Source: Micromussa lordhowensis (Eukaryota; Cnidaria; Anthozoa; Scleractinia; Lobophylliidae). Taken from it: DNA of 64,000 bases. The first letter of the stretch is position 1. Each line of letters begins with the position of its first letter. Below the pieces are notes generated by a model. The model made no database searches. It was not told where the DNA came from and worked only from the letters and a program-made list of their open reading frames with translations. Positions 45,501 through 57,252 of this stretch are shown here, piece after piece. The translations under genes were made by a program, and so were the position numbers. Where the stretch lies: positions 20,999,812 to 21,063,811 of the forward strand of contig OZ026608.1 of the NCBI GenBank assembly GCA_964020085.1, given 5' to 3'.

Positions 45501-48500
45501 AAGGAGCATAAGGACTGTAACAATTACAACTTTGACCATTCAGTTCAATTCAGGAATCTTTGACAGCAGATTTCAATTTTCATTTGATTCAAAAATTGCC
45601 GACACCAGACGAGGATTTCACAACTCTATCTAAAAGATTCTTTGTCCTGAAACTTTCAGCAACTGATTGATAAACCAAGTTCTTTGTTGGGTTTTGATCA
45701 AGGAGTAGAACATGTGTAGGTACACATTTTTTCTTTTTGTTGTTGATGCCTTGGGACAATTAACTTCCCTTCTACCTCTCCCTAAAGATATCCAAAAAAC
45801 TGCATGCCTAGCATCACATTCTTGATTTTCAACATGATGCGACTGTCACTGAAGACAGTGGACCCAGCGGATCTTGTTGAATTACTCTTAACTCATCGCT
45901 TTTTTGCAGGTAGTACAAAGTAAGACAAAATAATTTGCATTATTGAAATGAAAACTAGGTATTGGAAAGGCCATAATCAAAATCTTAATCAAATTAAAAA
46001 AATAAGTGAATTGTTATACCCCAACCCCTGCTTCTTACTAGGTTTCCTGTTCTACTGGCTGCTTTAACAGTTTTATCCAGCATGTTCTTCTCATCTCCTT
46101 CTTCCAGGTCCTCCTTGTTCTCCATTAATCGTTTCTTGACCATCAGAGAAAAATAATTCACTGTCTTCTCACGGCGACCAAATTCTTCTTCGGCCTCGTC
46201 TGCTGTTAGAGTTTGATATTTTATGTCAGCAGTGAAGTTGTACCAATTATTGACTGGCACAGCTTCAAAGGCATCCTCACACTGAGTCAGTATGTAATAC
46301 GATGAATTCTCATTTATTCCCGCTTCCTTTCGACCAGTGAACCTGTAATCAATAAATACAAGCTTAAAAATATAAATACACTACAGAGTACCAGAGGAAA
46401 ACAATCAGTTTGTAATGAAAAATCACCAAGAAACTATTTATCAGGAATTCACATTAAAAAGCATTGACTGAATAAGATTTTAAAAATGAAAAAGGTCATG
46501 GCAGAATACATACTTGTAACACTGCAACATGAAACTGATAATAATTATGAGAGATAACAATGAAAAATGGTAATTATATAATTATTGTGTTTATCCAGAA
46601 AGAACTATGTTCCTATAATAAGTTCAACTAGCTACCTCCTCCCACTCTTGCCACCAAGCTTCAAATTCCATGGTGCCGCCTCAGGATTCTTGGGTTTTGG
46701 AACAAACCCACGGCGCTTTTTACGTGCCTCTTCACGTCTTTCTCGACCAAATTCACTACCAGCACCAAAAGCAGGAAGATTTTCACTTTCTTTTTCTTCA
46801 ACTGCTTCTGTTTGACGGAACATTTGGGCCTAAAAGTAACACTCATAATATTTCAAACTACACTGTCTATAGAGTAAAATAATTTAATATTTAACAATAA
46901 TAATTTGTCTTCAATGTCTTGATTGCAAGTTCTTGAACAGATTTTTGGTCCAAGAGCGGCAGCAGTCATTTTGAAAATTCTCCATCCTGCACTTGGAGTG
47001 ACGTCTTTCGAATAAATGAAAATTTCATTCAGACGCTATCAGCCATGTTTATTTGCCAAGATGGTAAAGGTGGCAAGCTTAGTAATGAAGCTCAGAAATG
47101 TTATATTCACCACATAGCTCAGTGAATAAAGTGTCATAAGCCGGCCTTTCAACCAATGTCCAATTCTTATATTCACCTCTGGAAATTATGCTAATAAGCT
47201 TTTAGTGATCTAATAATAATTATTATTATTACATCACTAAAAGCTCAAAACAGACCTGGCAACTTAAGCCCAGACATAACGGCTTACACTAGTCCTGAAT
47301 TCCTTTAAAATTAACCTGCCACTTTATGTTGCTGTATCAAAAATAACAAAACAGTTCAACTTCCTGAATGTAACAACATACCTTTGAGATTGATGAGAAG
47401 TCTACTTTTGTGCTCTGGAAACGCATCACAGAATATTTTTTTGCCAAATTCCTTAGAAACCAGAAAAGTAGAACAATTAGTAGAGACAAATTAATAATAT
47501 CTGAAAAAGTAATAATAGCATTGTGTCGTGATGTTTTGGTGATCCAGAATAATCAAGGACAATGTTTAGTGCTAATGGTGATTACTGACAATACTAGATA
47601 ACAATACCTTGATTATCCCTTTGACAGTGGTTCACTTCTTTACATTCAATTATTTTTCCAGGGAAGACAGTAAATAGTAATAATTATAATAATAAGATCT
47701 AATATTTCTATAGCGCAAATTAACATATATATATATACAGTGATAAAATACGCTTTACAACAACATCATCAACATAGAAATCCTAAATAATATAGAAATC
47801 CTAAATAATAAAATTAAAATCGACTAACTTAGTAAAAATATTTAACCTAAATATTTAACATATATATATATAGTGATAAAATACGCTTTACAACAACATA
47901 TAGAAATCCTAAATAATAAAATTAAAATCGACTTAGTAAAACTATTTAACCTATATCCTAATAAAAAGGATAGATTACAAAATGTTAAAATTACATCTGC
48001 TACTTAATTAAAATGAAACCTTATCTAATTATCTAATTATAAGAACACTGAAAACTCTATCTAAAGATCAGTTCACTTTCCTACCTTGGTACTCGCACCT
48101 TGTACATGACTTGGCCAGATCCTGATCCTGAAGCCTGTGGCATACCTCCCACCTGTAGAGCAAATAAGTCACAAATTTCCCATGACCTTCCATCGCTGCA
48201 CAATACCACATGCAGTCTAAATACTAATAATTTTCACTATAACAGGACACCACCACACACTAGAAAAGATCAGCATGAAGTCATCTGATCACAAACCCAG
48301 ATGCCAAGGCTAAGAAAATACATGTATGTACATCAAGACTAAGGGCTTGGTTAGTCAGGGGCTGGTACAAACATTTCAAAATATTAATTCACTTAGATAA
48401 GAATACAATCACAATCACTAAATATAAGCTAACATAAATGATTTACAAAGCTCCACATTGCTACCAAGCCTTTAGGTAAAGAGATGTCTCTCACACATAG

Positions 48501-48730
48501 CAGTAAATGCACACTATGAATAATATGGGGAAAAAAACAGAAACTGAAGTTATACAATCTTAATGAGCATCGACTTCGTTGTTCTTTTTTTGAGTAATTA
48601 CAATCAAGAAAACCTTTAGCAAGTACTAGGCTTGAGCATAAACACGCATTTTAGTGAGCGTTTCTACCTTTTGTTGAAGAATTGTCTTTGCTGTCACTTG
48701 TACTGGCGAGGCGGTTATTTGTTTCTCCAT
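42568..48730 (-). CDS. GTF2F1: General transcription factor IIF subunit 1 (TFIIF alpha, RAP74)
   Basis: Large subunit of TFIIF, which binds RNA polymerase II in the nucleus for initiation and elongation. Ten minus-strand exons: 48730-48668, 48152-48085, 47451-47382, 46829-46636, 46342-46039, 45342-45249, 44526-44365, 44067-43852, 43334-43185 and 42941-42568. They join to 564 aa (human 517). The N-terminal dimerisation region includes FGAGSEFGRERREEARKK, GGKSGRRFTGRKEAGINE and VNNWYNFTADIKYQTLTADE. The middle is acidic and lysine-rich (EDDDDEEDDEG, KEMDYLSDTSSSSE). The C-terminal winged helix, residues about 499-564, contains EAVRRYLTRKPMTSKDLL and ends LYLSLKQLS. Start chosen at the first Met of exon 1, 21 codons before a phase-0 intron. 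The exon 8 donor is unusual (GTTTGA). Confidence 0.97.
44677..44922. mobile_element. Hairpin MITE family A, copy 1
   Basis: Inverted repeat 44731-44922 with arms TTTGGTTTTATCAACTGAG and its complement. Internal words are CCGTAAAGAGATTCGGAAGC and GCTTTCGAATCTCTTTACGG. A one-sided extension, TTTCTAAAGAAACTGTGGTG, runs from 44686 to 44735. Further copies lie at 57005-57262, 60036-60190 and 63111-63357. In a GTF2F1 intron. Confidence 0.9.
47690..47955. repeat. Tandem duplication in GTF2F1 intron
   Basis: A unit of about 140-150 bases is repeated: each copy has a TATATATATA run, AGTGATAAAATACGCTTTAC, ATAGAAATCCTAAATAAT and AAAATTAAAATCGACT in the same order. The first copy also holds an internal repeat of ATAGAAATCCTAAATAAT. 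Confidence 0.85.
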
Positions 48731-49285
48731 TACGTTTCTTGACGAAAGTGGCAAACAAATGAGAAGAAAAGGAAAAAGGAATGGACACGATGGTGCGAAA
48801 CGCGAAATATATAAATAGAGAGCAAAGTCGACCTCAGACTGGCGCCATCTTGAATTCTTGGTAACCTCCCTAAGCGGTTGCTACTTTGTAACCACGTCAG
48901 AAAGAGAGAGCGAGGAGCCCGGGGCGGGGAGGAATGGAGGAGAAAAACTCTGATTGGCAAGTTTTTTTCTTACTGTTGTTTATTTTTCTCCGTTCTTCTC
49001 ACTTTACACGGTAGTTGTGGACAGTTGACAGTCCGGAGCATACAGAGCAATCTGCTTGCAGCTGTTTTTGAGCTCCCACTTTTGAACAAAATTAAGCCAT
49101 AAAAATAGTTCTAAGAAGCTTAAGGAGAAGCCAAACTGTTAAGTAATATATGCTGGTCGCTCCTGAAAATACTCCTAAATCGTTTTTTAAACAAATTATA
49201 ATGTTTATGCATAAGCAAGTAATTTTTTTCAAATTATATACTGATTACATGTTTTTTTATTTTATTAAGCATGACTAACATAATG

Positions 49286-49474
49286 TGCAGTTCCAGAAAA
49301 TATCCATACTCCCCCCACAGAAGGGATTGGAATTTCCTGGGGGGTGGGGGGTTCTGTAAGACCAAAAAATTTAAAGAAATGTATGAAGCTTAATTGGAAT
49401 TTCCAGAGGGGTGGGGGGGTCTTAGAAAAAATCCCTTCCGTGGGGGAGGTCTGGATATTTTCTGGAATTACACA
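49286..49474. mobile_element. Palindromic MITE-like element
   Basis: TTCCAGAAAATATCCATAC near 49291 is complemented by CTGGATATTTTCTGGAA near 49451. An inner pair of AGGGATTGGAATTTCC and GGAATTTCCAGAGGGGTG words with G-runs lies between. Confidence 0.75.
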
Positions 49475-49827
49475 ATCAGGATTTAAGTCATTGATTACTA
49501 TGGAATATTCCAATTTTTGCTCTTTATCTCAGTTCACTGTTTTTCACTTAAAACAGTTGATAGCCCACTATCTTGCACTTTCAAGGAAAATGAGAGATAG
49601 TTACAGATAGTGAATGGCTGATAGTAAATAATGAAAAAGTATATCTGGGGGAAATTGCTTTGAAATGAGTCTTTTATTTTTAACTTGGCATTGTTCTTGA
49701 GTCGCTGTCATCTTTTCTTAAGCTCCCTATTACTTACAACATCAGTTGATTGCAGAACAAAATGCAAAAACATTTGTAAATCATGGGCTGTGTAAAATTT
49801 ATATGAACATGGTTAACCTTCTACCTC

Positions 49828-50151
49828 AAGGTGGCTCGAAACAGTTTCCAGTACTTTCCGAGACATAGAGTTTGATGGGTCATTACAACCACTCTATATT
49901 AGTTGAAACCAAAATCATGGCGTCAAAAAACTGCCCAATCATTGGTGAACAAGTTACTATCAATTTTATGGACAACAGGTTACCATAGCAACAATATGAC
50001 CAGCTAAAAACACCCCTAATTTAAGCATTAAGTGCTTATAACTCGAAAACGAGCTCGTTGACCCCCATTAAAAAAATTCTATGGAGGGGGTTCAGAGCCA
50101 CCTTAAATTAAAATTTAAGGTGGCTCTGAATCCCCTCTGTATAATTTTTTA
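49828..50151. mobile_element. MITE-like element with AAGGTGGCTC ends plus abutting inverted end
   Basis: AAGGTGGCTC at 49828 is complemented by GAGCCACCTT ending at 50104. Immediately after, 50116-50151 repeats the terminal sequence in reverse, so 50066-50151 is itself a palindrome centred in AAATTAAAATTT. This is probably two abutting copies of one family, head to head. Confidence 0.7.
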
Positions 50152-51420
50152 AACTTTGCAAAAAATTGCATCTTATCATGTTAATTACAATTCGATAATA
50201 AAGCATTTACAATTCGATAATAAACATTTTTACATGGCCTGGAGCCTTCGCATTAGGGAAAGTTAAGCAACAACTTCTGCTTTTTTTAAAAAACATATAT
50301 TTTTATTTTCCTAATTTCACACCAGTAAGATGCTGGACTTAAATATAGTTGATGCAAACTTGCATCGCAAAAATATGTTCCAGTCTTTGAAAAATTCAAT
50401 ATTTACAAATCTTTTCATGTCATTTTCTATGCCACAAATCACTCTTATTTGCAAAGCTTGTTTCAAATGTCTACATTAATTTGAAACTCATAAATCTGTC
50501 AGACATGCTTTTGCATTTATGTGAATTTTTTATGACAAGTGCGATAATTTTATTGCCTCAGGGGAAAAACCTGAACTATGAACATGTCTACTAAAGACGT
50601 CAATGATGCTATACAATAAACACACTTCAGTAAACATTATTCAGAAAATGGGGTACATTATTCATCAAATGACAACATTGTTAATAATTTAAGAATGCTG
50701 ATTGGAGGTGGGATGTGCTAATAAATAATTAACTTAGCTTTTTACAGATATTGACACCTGATTGGTCATTTAAAAAACCAATATTTTTGCAAGAATTAAA
50801 CAACTTGACCATGACTGTGAGGTAATAAGCGGAACTTGAACAATATTAGGAGAACATGTCAATTAAATATACTGAAAGAGCTTGAATGAGAATGTTAATT
50901 TGATATAGGCTATTAAATCCGGAGCCTGAATGAAATGACAAAATTCATCAAGTTGAACACTTTGATGAGAGATGAAATTCCCAATAATTGATTGGCTATT
51001 TTAACTGTTTTACAATGTATACTATAAAATCACTCTCATACAAAACATATTACACTGACCGGTTTCTAGTCGCAACCCAGGAACGTATTGCCAAACAAAT
51101 AATTTATGAATGTGGATGTTTGCATATCTCAATTTCCTCAACGAGAGTCTCGCGTATGATATGTTTACATACAAATTTTTGAGACAAAATGGGTAAAAAC
51201 TGTATGCAAATATTACTCAAGTGTTAACAGACGCTAAAGAATTAAACCACGAACCTGCATGGAAAGCATTCAAATACTTACAAACGAACCTTTCAGATCT
51301 GTTTTTCAGCAATAAAAAAGTGTTCTTGCAAAAAAATAAATTGAAATTGACGTGTTCAAAATTAAAATCACTTTTGAAACTTTTAACGAAGTTTTTAACA
51401 AAATACGTATTCCACCGAGA

Positions 51421-53087
51421 TTATAGAATGATGCAAAATTTCGACTTGGGTTGCGTCTTAGCTCCTCTTTCGTTGCTTTCAGTCTTGTGTGGTCGAGAAT
51501 CCACCATCAGGTGATTATTGTTGCTGTAAGCGCTCAGTGTAGAGGTTTTCCGGACAAGGTCTAATTTCTTTCTCGTAATTCGATGAAGGACTACCCTGTA
51601 GGTTCCTGTTATACTATCTCTTGAATCTCTACATTTCGCATAATGTTCCGACGAAATTCCAAGTTCTCTCATGGTGTTTAAGGCAAGTCGTTCGTCCTCG
51701 GACAACTCATTACTCTCCGCACTTGGAGGACAGAGACTGTACTTGGTATCAGGTCGTGGAAAGACTTCGCCTTCAAGCCAAGCGGAGTGTTTGATCTCCT
51801 CCATTGTAAACCTATCTGTCGGAACAGGCCTTAGAATGTTCCGTAAAAGGAACCGACAGCGATCGGACAAAAACTCTGGCAAATAATAAGTTCCATCGAG
51901 AATGCACTTCTTTAGCTTGCCTACTGTCTCCGCACGGAAAGGCATTACCCCAGTGACCATAAAATAAAGAAGTATTCCTAAAGCCCAAATATCGACATAC
52001 ACTCCGATGTAGTGTTCATCCTTAAACAATTCCGGAGCAGCATATGGCGGTGAACCACAGAAAGTATTAAGTGTGCTGTCCTTAGTTGACAATGTACTAA
52101 ACCCGAAATCTCCAACCTTCACTAAATTCGGGCCCGCAATGAACACATTCTCTGCTTTGAGGTCGCGATGAATTATGTTGTTGTCATGCTGAAATTTAGG
52201 AAATAAAACATTCTAAGCAACGTTGCAAGTAAAATGGACAATAATTATCTTACATGGTTAAAATCTGTACAGTGTACGAGTTGTTCAATCCTCAAACACA
52301 TCGGTCTTAACACGTTCTGGTTCACAATATGAAAGCTTACCTACGTCTTAATACTAAATACTTATTTAGCAGGAAACTATTTCGAGTAGCCATGTAGTCC
52401 GTTGCCGCTTTAAAGCTTGTTACATCAAGTGTTGAATGCTCTTATATCATTAATGAAAAAATCCGGCATTGCCTACTTACCATATGTTCAACAGCGGATG
52501 CAACTTGGGTATAAATTCGACGAGCTGTTCGCTCGTGCAATTTTCCCTCGTTCGAAATCCGAGCGAACAATTCCCCACCAGGCGCGTATTCCATTACGAT
52601 GTTCAGCTTGGAGAGTGTTTCGATCACTTCATAAAGTCTTATTATATTGGGATGATGGAGTTTCTCCATCGAAGAAATTTCCCTAGATAGTAATCGTTGC
52701 GTTTTCTGATCCAACTTTGTCTTGTCTAAGATCTTGATAGCGACTTTGTCTGCAAGTAAAGGTGGCAGGTAAGTTCACGCAATGTGACGCAAGCCGCGCT
52801 GCAATATTTCTCGATCATCTAGCATACTTACCTCTTGTAAGCGAATGTATTCCCATTTTAACCTGGCAAAAGTTCCCACTACCCAATTCTCCTCGAATGC
52901 GATAAAATCCAATTCGTTTGCCGAGAGTTATTTCCTTGATATAGCGTTCGTCGTGAGATAAATCGTACGTCAAGCGTTCGAAAGGTGTCAGACTCTTTTC
53001 CCGATGTTGTTGTTCGATGTGTTTGTGTTCTGCTCCCCCTTCACGCTCCCGTGAGGAAGAATCAGCCATATTGTTAGACACCGTCAT
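51421..53087 (-). CDS. NIM1K: NIM1 serine/threonine protein kinase
   Basis: AMPK-related protein kinase of the NIM1 branch. Exons: 53087-52832, 52749-52481 and 52188-51421, giving 430 aa (human NIM1K about 436). The Gly-rich loop is GELGSGNF (about 67-73) and the ATP lysine is Lys91 in VAIKIL. The catalytic loop is HRDLKAEN (182-189), the DFG is at 202-204, and the activation loop [14 protein letters not shown] has Thr217 at the position phosphorylated by LKB1 in this family. The stretch [20 protein letters not shown] is specific for NIM1. The C-terminal part [20 protein letters not shown] and the end SKFCIIL also fit. All catalytic residues are present. Start chosen at 53087 because it gives the family length; Met at 53069 and 53204 are alternatives. 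Upstream and downstream genes are on the same strand but separate. Confidence 0.96.
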
Positions 53088-54772
53088 CGTTCTGAAAAGT
53101 TTAGTACCGCCATGGCGAGAGTGACTGATCAATGAAGACCAGTCCACTCTGTTGTGACGGCGAACAAAGGCCACGAAGTTCCCGGCTGTTACTATGGAAA
53201 CCACTGATCACTTTACTGATTAATTCTTTTGTGTTCGTCTTTATCGTATTGTCTCCTAGCGATACGTCGTCCTGTTTTTATATTCCCTGACAAAACAGAT
53301 TTTTATCTTTCTTTCGATGAGATAAACGAAATATTCAAGTGGATTAAACATAAATACCATAAATCGTTTAGTTAGGCTCAACTTTCGGAGAAAATTGTTT
53401 TAAAAAATAGCGATTATGTTTAGTTGCTAAACAAACTTCTTCGGACTTGAACCTACAATGGTTGTCAGCTAGCCCCAGGATACCTTATTGTTGCCTATAA
53501 GTTGGTTTCTTCCAAACCAACTTAATAAGTTAACAATTAACACCTTATCGAAAAGCTTAATTATCGAGAGTTGACGATTCTCGTGCCAAGATCAAAACGA
53601 ACTGGTACTTTAGTTTACTGATTCCGTGCGGGTCAGAGGAGAAAGGGACGACTCACATCAGTGATCAAAAGAATCCGAAATTACAATTTTACACGCCATG
53701 CAGTGCAACCAACCCAACACGTTGCCGTTCGGAGAATTCGAGACAGTTATGCAAACTCGAGACGTAGTCTCGGGTTTGCATAACCTTCGAGAATTCTCCC
53801 AACCCTCCTAGTGTTCAGATGAGGCTATGTAAACACGGAAAAAGTGTTCTATTGCTTTTATAAAATAATTCTTAAAAATACGCGCGAATCTAAAACGTCA
53901 CAACCGATTTTACATACTCTCATCTAAACACACCTGTCGACCAATGAGAGCGCGCGTTGTGGCTCAGTTATTTTATAGAAGAAATAATTTGATGACTTTT
54001 CACTGGAACTTGGCATTAATGTTGTCATTCGAATTTCTTTATTGACTATGTCTAAAAATGTTATCACAAACACTCCGAAAGCTGTATGGTCACGATGCCA
54101 TAGACATTAAATCATGCCATACCTGAGGATTTTTTATATCGTCCACCGAGTGGTACACAAGCAAGCATGTTTAGGAATGCGGGAGGCGAGGAGGAAAGAC
54201 TACTTTTCTTGACGCGCCTTCCCAAAGAGGGCCCCCTAAGAGAGCTTGCTCACAGGTTAGTAACTCCTCAATAGTATTAATGGCCTGGGGTGCCTGTGGA
54301 CAACACAAACGATGTGCAAGTGGCAACGAAAACCTTTTACATTTTATTGTCATTCTTTCTAGCCATGACAAAAAAATTATTGGACTAAGTGAAGTACTCT
54401 AAAGAGAACTTAAGAGTGTGCAGCTACAAATCCTTTCTACCCTTGATAATCAATTCTATTGATAACCGCCTTGTTTCTTGGAGCCACTGGAGTGTCCAGC
54501 CCGTGCATTGAAGTAAACTGAATGACAGTTACCAACGTTTCGTGATCAAGTTATTTGATTGTGCTCCAACAAGGTGAAAAAAAGACCTGAGAGAAGACAA
54601 CCAAGGAGACTCGAAAAACAATGTTTTTTTTTTTCACTTTTATTTACATTGCTTTAGACCTGTCCAGCATAAATACTTTATAAATATAAGTAGTTCATCA
54701 TATCAAACACGGCCTGTCAGAGCTGTTCTAAACTGTCGCCGAGTCGTCTGAATAACTCGATACTGCCGTATT
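53088..54772. other. Spacer between NIM1K 5' end and DYNC2LI1 3' end
   Basis: NIM1K promoter side, then inverted repeats at 53700-53830 and about 53820-53960, then the DYNC2LI1 3' UTR with minus-strand AATAAA at 54644-54639. No exon seen. Confidence 0.6.
53725..53815. repeat. Palindromic repeat
   Basis: GGAGAATTCGAGACAGTTATGC and GCATAACCTTCGAGAATTCTCC are near-complementary arms around CTCGAGACGTAGTCTCG. Probably a MITE. Confidence 0.75.
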
Positions 54773-57219
54773 TCACCGTGAGTGCTTCTCTGCTCCAGTC
54801 CCCCTGGATGTGTCTCGCACCTTCCGCATGGCTAACTTCCTGTATCTCTCAAGTTCCTGCAGAGAACAAAAGCAATTTACAAGTAATTTACAACGTACTT
54901 CACAACCAAGACTATTTCAGCTAAGCACCGCGGGGTCAGGGAATAATCTACACGACAAAAACCTCGGCAAATCATATTGAAAATCGCGGTAATCAAATGG
55001 AATACTTGATACTTCAACTATCTTCAATTGCTTGTGATTTAATATCACAAGGGCATTTATTTCTCGCAAAGCATTTTTGTACCTACAATTTGTAACCTTT
55101 CGCCAGACGTATGAAAAAGCAATAATAACCATATTATCTCGACACCTGACAAAGCGAATTATTATTGTGGTTTCCAGTTTACCTCATCTTTTTGCTTCCT
55201 CATAGTGTCGACCGCTGGCTCAGCATACTGAGGATCTTTCGAAGGATCTTCGCTAGTGTTGCGGCCCTGAGATTTCTATCAGAAAAAAAAAGGCTTAACA
55301 CATTCAACCCTGCTGCACCTAACAACCATGAACATCCAAGTTCATCAATGATAATAACAATAATTAATATTAAACAGGGTGACCCCTTCAGTCACAGGAC
55401 TGGTATTCAACGGGGGTCCTGTATAACATAAAAAAAGAATATGTATAAATTATATATATCTATGAACCTTTTTAAAAAAAGGTTCAGCTAAAAATGTCAT
55501 TCAGAAGCTCATAGAAAAAAAAGAATAGGATTCTCATAATAATTAAATTGGATTTAAAAAATTGCTCTAAAGATAACCTAAGAACAAAAAGCCTAAAAGC
55601 CTGGAAACGATCCATTGGAGACAAAGTCTTAATGTTCATTGGAAGACTGTTAAATAAGGATGCACCATGATAATGAGACTTTTTTGCTACACCTAGATGA
55701 AATTTGGGAAGTACAATGTCAGTAATTGACGATCTAGTGCATCTATGAAAAAAGAGTTGACTCAGTCCAATGACACCAACTGCTAAATTCTCATTAGCAA
55801 CATTTTTGTCGAGATTGATGGAATAAGTAAGGAGAAGTAACAAGTAACTTTGAATGACGGTCATTTCTTTAACAAAAGCACTCTTTTCAACGGCAAGTTA
55901 CAACGAGCTCTACCTCGGGTGGAAAAAACGCGGAGAAGGCAGCCTTCCAAAGCTCAGAGGGATCCCTGAAAAGTAAAGCGAGGAATGTTTAAAATCAAAG
56001 ATCACTATTTGTTTGCTTCAGGTTAAGGTTCCTTAGCTCTCTCTTTGGTTCGTAAAACTCCTGTAACTCCTGTTTTAAGTTTCTTTTTAAAAATAGTCAC
56101 AGTCTAAGACTCTTTCAAAGATTTCATAGGCAGACCGTTCCAAAGTTTCGGGGCGCAATAAGAGAAGGTTCTTTGACCATAAGTGGCTGTCATGACATTC
56201 GGAACTTGTAACTTGAAAAGGTTAAAAAAAACTGCCAAGAGACAAAATACATATTTTGTCTTTGCAATGACATGTTTGAATTTACCCTCCAAAAAGCTTT
56301 GTTTAACTTCGTTTGAACCGTTCACTGGCCAAAGATGATAAATGAGTTGAGTCGACCAATCAAGAATGAAACTGCAGATCATGATAACTCAGTGCTGTAT
56401 TTACCTGCTGTGCATTTTCCCCATATCTTGACTGGCCACTGGGGGTGCACCTGTTTAAGAAAAAAACAACAACAAACAAACGTGTGAGTAGCGGAATATG
56501 ATAAGGTGTCGGATTCCATTTGGGGTTGGTCGAGCCCTCATAAAACCTGTATCCACGGTTTCCGTGTAGATTCGTTTCTGCACGAATAGTGAAATTGTAG
56601 AGCTGCTATACAAAGAACTTGCTAAAACAACGATATTAAAGAACAAGCGGTTTAGATTTTACACTTATGGCGTTGGGCAAACAAAGGTTTCAAATGAAAT
56701 AAAATAATAAACCAAACACTTGTAGTAGCGCTCTAAGTTCCCGATCCTTATATTCAGTAAAAAAGACAACACGTAACACTCCCGTGCACTTCGGCAAAAC
56801 GACAAAAAGATTTGCTCAGGAACTAACTGACCAACAAAACCCGCGGGCGGGCTAAGTCAGTTTTCGCCGTGTGACGAGGAGAAGTGATGGAAAACGCTCT
56901 CACCAATCTGAGATAAGGAGTCCTGGCCAGCTGGAACAATGATTGGTTTGTTGTGATCCACTGATACCACCTTACTACAAACAAAAGAGACCAGAAACAC
57001 ATTATAATTTGGTTTTATCAACTGGGTTTGATAATGTGAATTGGCAACCGTAAAGAGATTCGGAAGCTGACGTTTCGAGCGTTAGCCCTTCGTCTGAGCG
57101 AGTCGGATTCGCTCCGACGAAGGGCCAACGCTCGAAACGTCAGCTTCCGAATCTCTTTACGGTGGCCAATTCACATTATCAAACCCAGTTGATAAAACCA
57201 AATTATCTTGTAATACTCT

Positions 57220-57252
<33 letters not shown>

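Larger units (their letters stand above)
48731..51420. other. Spacer between GTF2F1 5' end and NIM1K 3' end
   Basis: Contains the GTF2F1 promoter side (a GC-richer stretch at 48840-48960), two MITE-like elements (49286-49474 and 49828-50151) and long AT-rich sequence that should include the NIM1K 3' UTR. No exon seen. Confidence 0.6.
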
